From: Hydrogenimonas sp.
GTDB taxonomy: Bacteria; Campylobacterota; Campylobacteria; Campylobacterales; Hydrogenimonadaceae
Assembly: GCF_029933015.1 (NCBI RefSeq)
Contig: NZ_JAOZOZ010000019.1
Span: 1-18,557 of the forward strand
DNA length: 18,557 bases
Direction of reading: 5' to 3'
Shown: piece by piece, positions 9,536 to 16,839 of the stretch
Layout of the letters: the number at the start of each line of letters is the position of its first letter
Numbering within the stretch: position 1 is the stretch's first letter
Notes under the pieces: generated by a model
What the model was told of the DNA's origin: nothing
What the model saw: only the letters and a program-made list of their open reading frames with translations
Database searches by the model: none
Program-made: the position numbers and the translations under genes

Positions 9536-9778
9536 ATGAAAGCTATCGTCAACGTCTACCTCAAAGAGGGGGTCCTCGATCCTCAGGGCAAAGCGGTCCA
9601 CCACGCGCTCGGATCTCTCGGTTTCGACAACGTCTCCGACGTCCGTGTGGGCAAACAGATCGTACTGCAGCTCGACGCTTCCTCCATGCGAGAAGCGGAG
9701 AAGGAGGTCGAGAAGATGTGTGAAACGCTCCTCGCCAACACCGTCATCGAAGACTACAGCATCGAGATCGTCCAATGA
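9536..9778 (+). CDS. purS: FGAM synthetase subunit PurS
   Basis: Small subunit (80 residues) of the three-part phosphoribosylformylglycinamidine synthase PurLQS, which bridges the glutaminase PurQ and the synthetase PurL. It opens with the family pattern of a beta strand (MKAIVNVYLKEGVLDPQG) followed by the HHALGSLGF helix. Near the C-terminus is CETLLANTVIEDY, which resembles other PurS proteins. The ribosome site AGGAG lies about 9 bases before the ATG. It overlaps purQ by four bases (ATGA), consistent with production in equal amounts. purL is not in this window. Confidence 0.96.
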   Translation: MKAIVNVYLKEGVLDPQGKAVHHALGSLGFDNVSDVRVGKQIVLQLDASSMREAEKEVEKMCETLLANTVIEDYSIEIVQ

Positions 9779-10446
9779 ACGTCGTCGTGTTGCAATTCCC
9801 GGGCACCAACTGCGAATTCGACACCCGATACGCTTTCGAACGTCTGGGAGAGAAGGTGACGATCGTATGGCACGAAGAGGAGATGATCCCGGCCAATACC
9901 GATCTCGTCGTCGTTCCCGGCGGTTTCAGCTACGGAGACTACCTGCGTAGCGGTGCCATCGCGCGCTTCAGCCCCGTCATGAAAGCGGTCAGATCCTACG
10001 CCGACAACGGCGGTTACGTCCTGGGGATCTGCAACGGTTTCCAGATCCTGCTGGAGAGCCATCTGCTGCCCGGCGCCATGAAGCGCAACGAAAACCTCCA
10101 CTTCGTCTCGAAGCACCAGTATCTCAAGGTCGAAAACAACGACAACAGATTTCTGCGGCACTGTGAAGTGGGCGAGCTGCTCAACATTCCCATCGCCCAC
10201 GCCGAAGGGAACTACTACATCGACGACGAACGCCTCAAAGCCCTCTACGACAACGGCCAGGTTCTGCTGACCTACTGTGACGAAAACGGCGATCCCGACA
10301 ACCCCAACGGATCGGTGGACAACATCGCGGGTATCTGCAACGAAAAAAAGAATGTCTTCGGCCTGATGCCCCACCCCGAGCGTGCCATGGAGACGATTCT
10401 GGGGTCGATGGACGGTGTCAAAATGCTGGAAGGGTTCCTCGCCTAA
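9775..10446 (+). CDS. purQ: FGAM synthetase glutaminase subunit PurQ
   Basis: Class I glutamine amidotransferase subunit (223 residues) that releases ammonia from glutamine for PurL. The nucleophile Cys86 is in LGICNGFQ, and the His200 and Glu202 of the triad are in MPHPER near the C-terminus. The N-terminal VVVLQFPGTNCEFDT and VVPGGFSYGDYLR segments are characteristic of PurQ rather than other amidotransferases. Its start overlaps purS by four bases. Its stop is directly followed by the GTG start of the next gene, so all belong to one transcript. Confidence 0.98.
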   Translation: MNVVVLQFPGTNCEFDTRYAFERLGEKVTIVWHEEEMIPANTDLVVVPGGFSYGDYLRSGAIARFSPVMKAVRSYADNGGYVLGICNGFQILLESHLLPGAMKRNENLHFVSKHQYLKVENNDNRFLRHCEVGELLNIPIAHAEGNYYIDDERLKALYDNGQVLLTYCDENGDPDNPNGSVDNIAGICNEKKNVFGLMPHPERAMETILGSMDGVKMLEGFLA

Positions 10447-11595
10447 GTGGTGGCACGGCTTCTTTTTCTCCTCTTTGCGGGATGGGCGCACCTCTTTGCC
10501 TTCACGACGATCGACGAAGAGCCCTCCGTTTTCGTCGATCCCTCCGCCCTGCAGAAACCGGCGGAGACTCCAGAGAGTGAAGAGAGTTTCGATACCTCGG
10601 AGATCCCGGCCGAAAGGCTGATCTACCTGACCATCGAGGACGTTCCGAAAAAGATCTACGTGGGCCAGATCTTTCCCGTCACCATCAAGATCACATCTCT
10701 CGACAAGCGGCGTCCCTACCTGGTGGAGCTGGAAAACGGCAGAAACGTCAGTGTCGTCAAGAAACACGACGACATTCCCCCACGGGCGATCAACCATCTC
10801 ACCTACTACTTCAAAGCGGAGGGCCCTTCGATCCAGCTGCCCGCCTTCATCGTCCGTTACGAAGACGGCAGCCGGGAGTACAGGACCGAAAGCATCACCC
10901 TGACGGCGGTGAGGCTCAATCCTCCCAGAGAGTTCAGCGGGGTTCTCGCGAAGAGAATGGAACTGATCAACTACCAGGCATCCAGCTACGACGAGGGAAA
11001 CAACATCCTGGCGCTGCAACTTCTGATTGAGTACGGCAACTACGGCGATTTCAGGCTCCCGGGCGCACTCAACCAGGGTATCGACTCCTACGAGGGGGAT
11101 ATCAACGCGACCACACTCCTCTACTACGGCGTCTATCCGGTCGGAACGGAACAGGTGACTTTCAGCTACTTCAACCTGGGGAAAAACCGCTACGAGAAGT
11201 TCCAGATCCCCATCATCGTCAAACGCAGCAGCGTCAGTACCCAGACCAATCTCGATCCCCAGGCGAGTGAATTCACCAAATTCAAAATCGCCGCCACCGT
11301 CGTTCTGATCGTGATATGGCTGCTTCTGTGGATCCGCCACAGAGGATGGGGCTACCCGATACTCATCGGACTCGCCGTCGCCTATCTTCTGACATATCTC
11401 GTACCTCTCAAAAGCGTCTGTATCAAACCCGAAACCACGGTCTATCTGCTTCCGACCGACCAGAGCACCCCCTTCATGAGACTCTACGAAGAGACGACGG
11501 CCAAAGAGATGAACCACAACGCACGATACACGAAGATACAACTACCGAACAATCGCATAGGATGGGTCAAAAATGAAGATCTTTGCTCGCATTAG
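10447..11595 (+). CDS. Envelope protein with BatD-like region, two TM helices and SH3-like tail
   Basis: Function unknown; in C. jejuni the gene at this place (Cj0515, from memory) is listed only as a putative periplasmic protein. The 382 residues start with a signal peptide (VARLLFLLFAGWAHLFAF). Next is a beta-rich periplasmic region with AERLIYLTIED and KKIYVGQIFPVTIKI near residues 57-80, which resembles the opening of BatD-type proteins. Two membrane helices follow (about 281-297 and 306-322). The C-terminus, about 55 residues from VCIKPETTVYLLP to NRIGWVKNEDL, reads like a bacterial SH3 domain, a fold that often binds peptidoglycan or peptides. The start is GTG, directly after the purQ stop; a second GTG follows in frame. 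The gene overlaps plsC by 23 bases. A link to envelope maintenance is inferred from topology only. Confidence 0.82.
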   Translation: MVARLLFLLFAGWAHLFAFTTIDEEPSVFVDPSALQKPAETPESEESFDTSEIPAERLIYLTIEDVPKKIYVGQIFPVTIKITSLDKRRPYLVELENGRNVSVVKKHDDIPPRAINHLTYYFKAEGPSIQLPAFIVRYEDGSREYRTESITLTAVRLNPPREFSGVLAKRMELINYQASSYDEGNNILALQLLIEYGNYGDFRLPGALNQGIDSYEGDINATTLLYYGVYPVGTEQVTFSYFNLGKNRYEKFQIPIIVKRSSVSTQTNLDPQASEFTKFKIAATVVLIVIWLLLWIRHRGWGYPILIGLAVAYLLTYLVPLKSVCIKPETTVYLLPTDQSTPFMRLYEETTAKEMNHNARYTKIQLPNNRIGWVKNEDLCSH

Positions 11596-12280
11596 GTTTC
11601 TCTACTCCGCACTGGTGATCTCGACGGTCGTCTCGATCATGATCGTCCTGCTCACCCTCTTTCCGAAGCGAAAAGCGCAGATCCTCCACTTCTGGAACAA
11701 GGTGATGCTCGCTTTGATGGGAGCCCATGTGGAAGTGGTGGGAAAACCGGACGAGCGGGCACAGCTCTACATGATCAACCACCAGGGCATCGTCGATATC
11801 ATCACACTGGAAGCGTTGCTGGACAAAAACCTCCGATGGATCGCGAAAAAAGAGCTCTTCGAAGTGCCGTGGTTCGGCAAACTGCTCAGCGGCGCCGAAA
11901 TGATCAGCGTGGACAGAGAAGACAGGCGGGGGCTCATCAAACTGGTCAGGGACGTGAAGGAGTCACTGGAGGTGATGCACCGTCCCGTGGCCATCTTTCC
12001 GGAGGGAACCCGCTCGAAAGATCAGAAGCTTCTGCCTTTCAAAGAGGGGGCGAAATTCATAGCGGAACGCTTCGGGCTCGTCGTCCAGCCGGTCGTTATC
12101 GTCGGGAGCAAAAGCGTCGTCAACGAACACGAAAAGATCTCCACCGGAGGCGACCTGAAAGTGATCTTCCTCCCTTCCATCGATGTCAAAGAGGCACCGA
12201 AGGATTGGTACGAGAAACTCCACGAAACGATGCAGCGCACGATCGACAACGAACTGGAACATCACGCCATCAGCCGCTGA
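11573..12280 (+). CDS. plsC: 1-acyl-sn-glycerol-3-phosphate acyltransferase PlsC
   Basis: Membrane-bound acyltransferase (235 residues) that adds the second acyl chain to lysophosphatidic acid, giving phosphatidic acid for phospholipids. An N-terminal membrane helix (about residues 10-30) precedes the catalytic NHQGIVD motif with His70 and Asp75 (HX4D). The substrate-binding FPEGTRS motif is at 142-148, followed by PFKEGAKF. The ATG lies inside the 3' end of the preceding gene (23-base overlap), with AGGA about 10 bases upstream. It is the last gene of the plus-strand operon. Its 3' end overlaps the convergent eIF-2B-like gene by 11 bases, with no terminator visible between them. Confidence 0.95.
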   Translation: MKIFARIRFLYSALVISTVVSIMIVLLTLFPKRKAQILHFWNKVMLALMGAHVEVVGKPDERAQLYMINHQGIVDIITLEALLDKNLRWIAKKELFEVPWFGKLLSGAEMISVDREDRRGLIKLVRDVKESLEVMHRPVAIFPEGTRSKDQKLLPFKEGAKFIAERFGLVVQPVVIVGSKSVVNEHEKISTGGDLKVIFLPSIDVKEAPKDWYEKLHETMQRTIDNELEHHAISR

Positions 12281-13169
12281 AACGCCCCTTCAGCAGCGGA
12301 TGCATCGCCTTCTCTTCGCAGATTTTCAGGGCCTCTTCCATCGTCCATACACCCCGCTCCGTGATCACGACATCGCTTTCTTCCAAAGGTGTCCTGTCGA
12401 AATAGCGGTTGCAGATTTCGAAACACCCCTTTTGCGAGACGATTTCATCGCCCTCTTTCGGCGGCTCTTCCACCCTTTTCACTTCCGCCGGCCAGAACTT
12501 CCGGGAGAGGGTCAAAACGGCGAATTTCACCCCCTGTTTCCTGGCCGCCAGCGCCATCGGCCATGTCCCCATCTTATGGACCAGGCCGAAAGTGCCGATA
12601 CCGTCCGCACCCACGAGAAACAGATCGGCCTCCTCCATCATGAAACCGGCCGCCGCATCGATGACGAGGGTGGTATCGATGCCTTCACGGCAGAGTGTCT
12701 CCGCCAGCAAGACACCCTCGTTTCCCGGTCTCGATTCGGTGCAGACGACCCGAAAGCGCCGGCCCCTACGCGCCGCTTCGATCAAGGTGTCCCTGACCAT
12801 CGAGCTGGCGGAGTGGGTCACGACACACCCGATCCCCTCCGTCACCGCCACACCCATCTTCACGGCGACACGGGCCGAACGCTCCAGTTCACTCAGATAT
12901 CTGTCGCAAAATTCCGCCACCGCCGCACCCTCCGCACTCTCCTCGAGAAAGAAGAGCAACCGGTTGGCGAAATCGAAAACCGAAGCCATCATCGGCCGTG
13001 CCTCCGCGATCCTGAGAGCCGCGTGACGCATCGTCTCCACGGAAGCTCCATCCGTAGCCAGCGCCGCCAGAGCGGACGCGGCGGCTTGTGTCAGATGAAA
13101 CGCACCGTGCACGGCGTCCTTTCGGATCCTTTCGAGCTCTCTTTCGAATCTTTCGGCACCACTCTCCAA
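12270..13169 (-). CDS. eIF-2B alpha/beta/delta-like protein (possible sugar-phosphate isomerase)
   Basis: Member of the eIF-2B/MtnA/ribose-1,5-bisphosphate isomerase superfamily, 299 residues. A helical N-terminal half is followed by the Rossmann-like half with THSASSMV (118-125), CTESRPGNEG, LVGADGIG (Asp189 in GAD) and HKMGTWPMALAA, the superfamily's signature blocks. Archaeal ribose-1,5-bisphosphate isomerase is recalled to use a Cys in the THC motif; here that position is Ser120. The Cys-containing segment of MtnA is also missing, while the catalytic-type Asp is kept. The reaction is therefore uncertain. The start is TTG, chosen because GAGGGG lies 7 bases before it, in the end of the previous gene, and the next in-frame ATG is at residue 48. 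It is the last gene of the minus-strand operon. Confidence 0.8.
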   Translation of the reverse strand: MESGAERFERELERIRKDAVHGAFHLTQAAASALAALATDGASVETMRHAALRIAEARPMMASVFDFANRLLFFLEESAEGAAVAEFCDRYLSELERSARVAVKMGVAVTEGIGCVVTHSASSMVRDTLIEAARRGRRFRVVCTESRPGNEGVLLAETLCREGIDTTLVIDAAAGFMMEEADLFLVGADGIGTFGLVHKMGTWPMALAARKQGVKFAVLTLSRKFWPAEVKRVEEPPKEGDEIVSQKGCFEICNRYFDRTPLEESDVVITERGVWTMEEALKICEEKAMHPLLKGRFSG

Positions 13170-13173
13170 AGCG

Positions 13174-13353
13174 TCACCCCTCGCGGCTCTCCAGCTCCCT
13201 CTTGAAAGCCTTGATTCTGGCTTTCAGCTCCGCCATCTCCTCCTTGACGAATCCGGCGTCATAGTCGTTGTCGCACCATTCGAGCTCCTCTTTCTTCTTC
13301 TTGTAGCGATTTTTGAGTTTTTCGATCGCAGCTTCGATCTCTTCACGGGTCAT
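13174..13353 (-). CDS. Small charged coiled-coil protein (59 residues)
   Basis: Unknown function. The sequence is almost entirely charged helix: REEIEAAIEKLKNRYKKKKE, a short break WCDNDYDAG, then a second helix ending KRELESREG. It is probably a helical hairpin. The ATG at 13353 is preferred to the upstream in-frame start at 13410 because GGA lies about 5 bases before it and the longer version would run into the ABC gene. It starts 23 bases after the ABC ATPase stop and ends 4 bases before the eIF-2B-like start. Its last codons (CGC GAG GGG) supply the ribosome site of that gene. No transmembrane segment or signal peptide is present. Confidence 0.7.
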   Translation of the reverse strand: MTREEIEAAIEKLKNRYKKKKEELEWCDNDYDAGFVKEEMAELKARIKAFKRELESREG

Positions 13354-13376
13354 CTTTTCCAATTTCTGTTCCTTTT

Positions 13377-13982
13377 TTATCTCAGTTCCACGATTTCGTC
13401 GCTGCACCATTTGGCCAGATCGCGGTCGTGGGTGATCATCAAAATACCCACTCTCTGCAGCGTTTTTATCAGCAGTTTCATCACATCGAGCTGTATCAGG
13501 TTGTCCAGAGCGGAGGTGGGCTCGTCGGCCAACAGGAGCTTCGGCTTCATCAGAAGCGCCCTCAATATCGAGGCACGCTGAAGCTGCCCTCCGGAGAGTT
13601 CGTGGGAGCGTTTGTACAGCAGTGATCCGTCGAAACCCATCTGCTCACAAAGGGAATCGATACCCTCCGTTTCGGCCACGTCGGCGATCTGGTCGAGGAT
13701 CGTATAGGTGGGATGGAAAGAGCTGTAGGGATCCTGAAAGATCTGGGAAAAGGGGGCCCGTTTGATCGTACCGGCCATCGGCTTCAGGTTTCCGGCGATC
13801 AGTTCGAAAAGGGTACTCTTGCCGCTGCCGCTGGGCCCGAGGATCGTGACGATCTGCCCCCTTTTCACCGTCAGCGAAAAGTCGCGGTAGAGGATTCTCT
13901 CCTTCGTATATCCGAAAGTGAGATCTTTGATTTCAAGGACGATCTCCCCCTCTTCGTTCCCCGTTTCCCGTTCAACGTCCAC
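13377..13982 (-). CDS. Orphan ABC transporter ATPase, OppF/NikE-like
   Basis: ABC ATPase of 201 residues with no permease or binding protein next to it. Walker A is GPSGSGKST (49-57), the Q-loop is IFQDPYSSFHP with Gln83, the signature is LSGGQLQR (129-136), Walker B is LLLADEP (149-155) with D-loop SALD, and the switch His lies in ITHDRD near residue 186. The QDPYSS...HP stretch is typical of dipeptide/nickel importer ATPases (OppF, DppF, NikE). It is short: those proteins usually exceed 250 residues with a C-terminal extension that is absent here. The GTG start is inside a 7-bp tandem repeat that encodes the first ten residues, so the true start is less certain. It begins 7 bases after the proA stop. 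It may serve a membrane partner elsewhere or have a non-transport role. Confidence 0.85.
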   Translation of the reverse strand: MDVERETGNEEGEIVLEIKDLTFGYTKERILYRDFSLTVKRGQIVTILGPSGSGKSTLFELIAGNLKPMAGTIKRAPFSQIFQDPYSSFHPTYTILDQIADVAETEGIDSLCEQMGFDGSLLYKRSHELSGGQLQRASILRALLMKPKLLLADEPTSALDNLIQLDVMKLLIKTLQRVGILMITHDRDLAKWCSDEIVELR

Positions 13983-13990
13983 CGTTCACC
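13956..13990. repeat. Degenerate 7-bp tandem repeat (five units)
   Basis: Five consecutive heptamers on the plus strand: GTTCCCC, GTTTCCC, GTTCAAC, GTCCACC, GTTCACC (minus-strand type GGTGAAC). They run from the third base of the proA stop codon into the first codons of the ABC ATPase gene and include its GTG start. Each unit differs from the shared pattern by one or two bases. Confidence 0.7.
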
Positions 13991-15225
13991 TACTCCCGAA
14001 TCTGCCCGTCGCCGTAGATCCTGTATTTGTAGGTCGTCAGATCGTTGATGCCCATGGGGCCTCTGGCATGGAGTTTGTTGGTACTGATCCCCACCTCGGC
14101 ACCGAAACCGAAAGCCCCTCCGTCGGTGAAGCGGGTGGAGGCGTTGACGTAGACGCAGGCGGCATCCACTTCGTTCAGAAACTTTTCGGCGGCCCGGTGG
14201 TTGTCGGTCAGGATCGCCTCGCTGTGGCCCGAACCGTAACGGCGGATATGGGCGATCGCCTCCTCCACGCCGTCCACGATCTTGATGGAGAGGGTGTTGG
14301 CGAGGTATTCGGTGTCGAAATCCTCCTCCGTCGCTTCCTCCACCTCGATGATGGCACGTGTCGCCGCATCACCCAGCAGTTTCGTCGCCTCCGCGTCGAA
14401 AGCGGCCTTGAGTCTGGGCAGAATCTCCGGAGCGATCGCCGCGTCGACGATCAGCGTCTCCATCGCGTTGCAGACGCCGGGTCGCTGACATTTGGCGTTG
14501 ACGGCGATCTTCACCGCTTCGTCGAGATCGGCGTCGGCATGGATATAGGTATGGCAGAGCCCTTTGTCGTGTTTGACCACCGGCACCGTCGCGTTTTCGT
14601 TGACGAAGCGGATCAGCGCCTCGCCGCCGCGCGGGATGATCAGGTCGACATACCGATCCATTTTGATCAGCTTCGCCACCCCCTCGCGGCTGGCGTCGGG
14701 AAGCAGACTGATGAGGGCTTTGGGCAGTCCCTCCTCTTCCAGTGTCTTCTGGATGATCGTCGCGATCGCCTCGTTGCTCCGCTGCGCCTCCTTGCCCCCT
14801 TTGAGGATCGCGACGTTGCCGCTTTTGAAACAGAGCGCCGCCGCATCGGATGTGACGTTGGGGCGCGACTCGTAGATGATCCCCACGACCCCGATCGGAA
14901 TGCTCACCTTCTCGATCCGCAATCCGTTGTCTGTGACCCACCCGTCGAGAATGCGGCCCACCGGTTCCTTGAGCGCGGCGATCTCCCGCACCGCCTGGGC
15001 CATGCCGGCGATTCTTTTGCCGTCGAGATAGAGACGGTCCATCAGAGCCGGAGAGAGGTTGTTTCTCTCCCCCTCCTCCATGTCGAGTCTGTTGTGCTCG
15101 ATGATCAGCGCGTCATTGGCTTCCAGCGCGTCGGCGATGCGTCCAAGGACCCGGTTTTTCACCTCTCCATTGAGCGTCGCCAGCACCGATGCCGCCTCTT
15201 TCGCCTCTTTCAGATACTCTTCCAT
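13990..15225 (-). CDS. proA: Gamma-glutamyl phosphate reductase ProA
   Basis: NADPH-dependent enzyme of proline synthesis that reduces gamma-glutamyl phosphate to glutamate semialdehyde, in the cytoplasm. The 411 residues match the family. It has the aldehyde-dehydrogenase-like fold with VSIPIGVVGIIYESRPNVT near residue 105, FKSGNVAILKGGKEA, LIIPRGGEALI, the catalytic Cys252 in QRPGVCNAMETL, and the C-terminal GAEVGISTNKLHARGPMG block. The ATG has an excellent ribosome site (AGGAGG) supplied by the last two Arg codons of gpsA, whose stop lies 1 base upstream. proB, which makes its substrate, is not in the window. Confidence 0.98.
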   Translation of the reverse strand: MEEYLKEAKEAASVLATLNGEVKNRVLGRIADALEANDALIIEHNRLDMEEGERNNLSPALMDRLYLDGKRIAGMAQAVREIAALKEPVGRILDGWVTDNGLRIEKVSIPIGVVGIIYESRPNVTSDAAALCFKSGNVAILKGGKEAQRSNEAIATIIQKTLEEEGLPKALISLLPDASREGVAKLIKMDRYVDLIIPRGGEALIRFVNENATVPVVKHDKGLCHTYIHADADLDEAVKIAVNAKCQRPGVCNAMETLIVDAAIAPEILPRLKAAFDAEATKLLGDAATRAIIEVEEATEEDFDTEYLANTLSIKIVDGVEEAIAHIRRYGSGHSEAILTDNHRAAEKFLNEVDAACVYVNASTRFTDGGAFGFGAEVGISTNKLHARGPMGINDLTTYKYRIYGDGQIRE

Positions 15226-15226
15226 C

Positions 15227-16129
15227 TCAACTCCTCCTGTGTGATAATAGGTCTTTCAGACTCTTTTCGATCGGCTTGCCCCCCAGTATCTCGTAGACTT
15301 CGTTGGCGATGGGCAGGTAGATGTCGTTGTTGACCGAAATCTTGTGCAGGGCCCTGGCGGTTCCGACCCCTTCGGCCACTTCGCCGAGCTCTTCGAGGAT
15401 CTCGTCCAGGGTTTTGCCCGCCGCCAGGCCCAGGCCGACACGGTAGTTCCGCGAGAGCCGGCTGTTGGCCGTCAGAAAAAGGTCACCGGCTCCGCTGAGA
15501 GAGAGAAAAGTCTCCTCCTTGGCCCCGTAGTAGGTCCCGAACCGCGCCATCTCCACCAGGCCGCGGGAGACCAGGGCCGCTTTGGCGTTTTCACCCAGAC
15601 TCAGCCCTTCGCAGATCCCTGCGGCGATGGCGATGACGTTTTTGTAGGCACCGCCCACCTCCGCCCCGACGATATCGGTACTGGTGTAGGTCTTGATGAA
15701 GTCGGGGAAAAGCTCGCTCCACTCCTCTGCGATGAGGCGGTTGCGGCTGTTGATCACCAGGGCCGTCGGCAGCGATCGCATCACCTCTTTGGCGAAAGAC
15801 GGTCCGGTCAGATAGCAAAGCTGCGACGGAGAGAGATACTCTTCGAAGATCTCGTTCATGAAAGCGCCCGTTTTGGCGTCGATCCCTTTCGAAGCCACCA
15901 GCAGTGTCTGAGACTTTCTGAATCGGTTATGGGCTTCCAGCCAGCTGCGGACCGCCTGGGCCGAAATGGCGAAGACGATGAAATCCCTCTTCAGCGCCTC
16001 CTCCAAAGAGACGAAATTGGGCAGATCTCTCGGAGTCCGGGAGGTAATCACCACATCGCACTTCTGTCCCAGGGCGTGCGCGAGCGCCTGCCCCCACTTT
16101 CCGGCTCCGATCACCGCTACATCTCTCAT
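15227..16129 (-). CDS. gpsA: Glycerol-3-phosphate dehydrogenase [NAD(P)+] GpsA
   Basis: Converts dihydroxyacetone phosphate to sn-glycerol 3-phosphate, the backbone of phospholipids, and so feeds the same pathway as plsC in this window. The 300 residues are slightly shorter than the roughly 330 typical of E. coli-type enzymes. The nucleotide-binding VAVIGAGKWGQALA motif is at the N-terminus. LVASKGID and LTGPSFAKEV follow, then the catalytic Lys163 in GGAYKNVIAIAAG, and SLSGAGDLFLT with NYRVGLGLAAG in the C-terminal helical domain. The ATG overlaps the stop of the preceding RCK gene by four bases (ATGA). Confidence 0.97.
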   Translation of the reverse strand: MRDVAVIGAGKWGQALAHALGQKCDVVITSRTPRDLPNFVSLEEALKRDFIVFAISAQAVRSWLEAHNRFRKSQTLLVASKGIDAKTGAFMNEIFEEYLSPSQLCYLTGPSFAKEVMRSLPTALVINSRNRLIAEEWSELFPDFIKTYTSTDIVGAEVGGAYKNVIAIAAGICEGLSLGENAKAALVSRGLVEMARFGTYYGAKEETFLSLSGAGDLFLTANSRLSRNYRVGLGLAAGKTLDEILEELGEVAEGVGTARALHKISVNNDIYLPIANEVYEILGGKPIEKSLKDLLSHRRS

Positions 16130-16839
16130 CCGTTCCCTTTCGTCAGTTTCTTGTAAAACGCCTCCAGCGCATGACTCTCACCCAGAAGCACCAGAATGTC
16201 CCCCGCATCGAATTTGTGGTCGATGCCCCGGGAGACGAAGATGAAATCGTCCCCCATCTCCTTGTCGGTGATGCCTACCAGAATCAGATCCATCGCCTTG
16301 AAATCGATGTCGTGGACATATTTCCCCTCGAGAAAGGAGTTTGGAGGAATCTCGATCTCTTCGAGACTGATGCCGTTGTCGACGAAGATGATCTCGTCGA
16401 GCACCCTTGTCACCGCCGGCCGGGTGATGATATCGACGATACGGTTGGCGCTCGCTTCGTAGATGTCGATCACCTTGTCGGCACCGATGAATTTCAGCTT
16501 GCGGGTATTTTCCGCGGAAGTGGAGATCGAGATGATCGTCGCGTTTTCGGTCATGCTCTTGAGAGAGAGCACGAGAAATATGTTCATCGCCATCTCGTCC
16601 ATGGCGCAAAATAGTATCTTGTCTTCCAGCCCCAGGTCGATCAGCTCCTGATCGTGTTTGAAGTCTGCCGTAAAGGATTTGACGATCCCGTGATCCTTCG
16701 CATCCTGCGTCAAGGCTTCGGTCTGCTCCACCACCGTTATCTTTGTGAAATAGGTCGATAGCATCTCGTAGACGCGGTGTCCCAGCTTTCCATAGCCGAA
16801 GAGGATGATTTCACGACGATCTTTTCTGGTATCGAACAC
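16126..16839 (-). CDS. Stand-alone RCK (TrkA-type) regulatory protein
   Basis: Cytoplasmic protein of 237 residues made of one RCK_N (TrkA-N) and one RCK_C (TrkA-C) domain with no membrane segment. RCK_N opens with the nucleotide-binding ILFGYGKLGHRVYE (12-25). The acidic strand end is VVEQ, where Glu normally contacts the ribose of NAD(H) or a nucleotide. RCK_C runs from about 150 with FLEGKYVHDIDF, a GITDKE strand and AGDILVLLGE. Such proteins form the gating ring of potassium channels or Trk/Ktr transporters. The start is GTG (GGAAGG about 10 bases upstream), and the gene overlaps the channel gene by 29 bases. A partnership with that channel is inferred from position and matching domain order. 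Confidence 0.88.
   Translation of the reverse strand: MFDTRKDRREIILFGYGKLGHRVYEMLSTYFTKITVVEQTEALTQDAKDHGIVKSFTADFKHDQELIDLGLEDKILFCAMDEMAMNIFLVLSLKSMTENATIISISTSAENTRKLKFIGADKVIDIYEASANRIVDIITRPAVTRVLDEIIFVDNGISLEEIEIPPNSFLEGKYVHDIDFKAMDLILVGITDKEMGDDFIFVSRGIDHKFDAGDILVLLGESHALEAFYKKLTKGNG

Noticed and set aside
9754..11541. 595-codon open frame on the minus strand opposite purQ and the membrane protein gene
   Set aside because: Antisense shadow produced by GC-rich codons; the plus-strand genes have clear motifs and overlaps.
13918..15333. 471-codon open frame on the plus strand opposite proA
   Set aside because: Antisense shadow; ProA motifs and catalytic Cys on the other strand are unambiguous.
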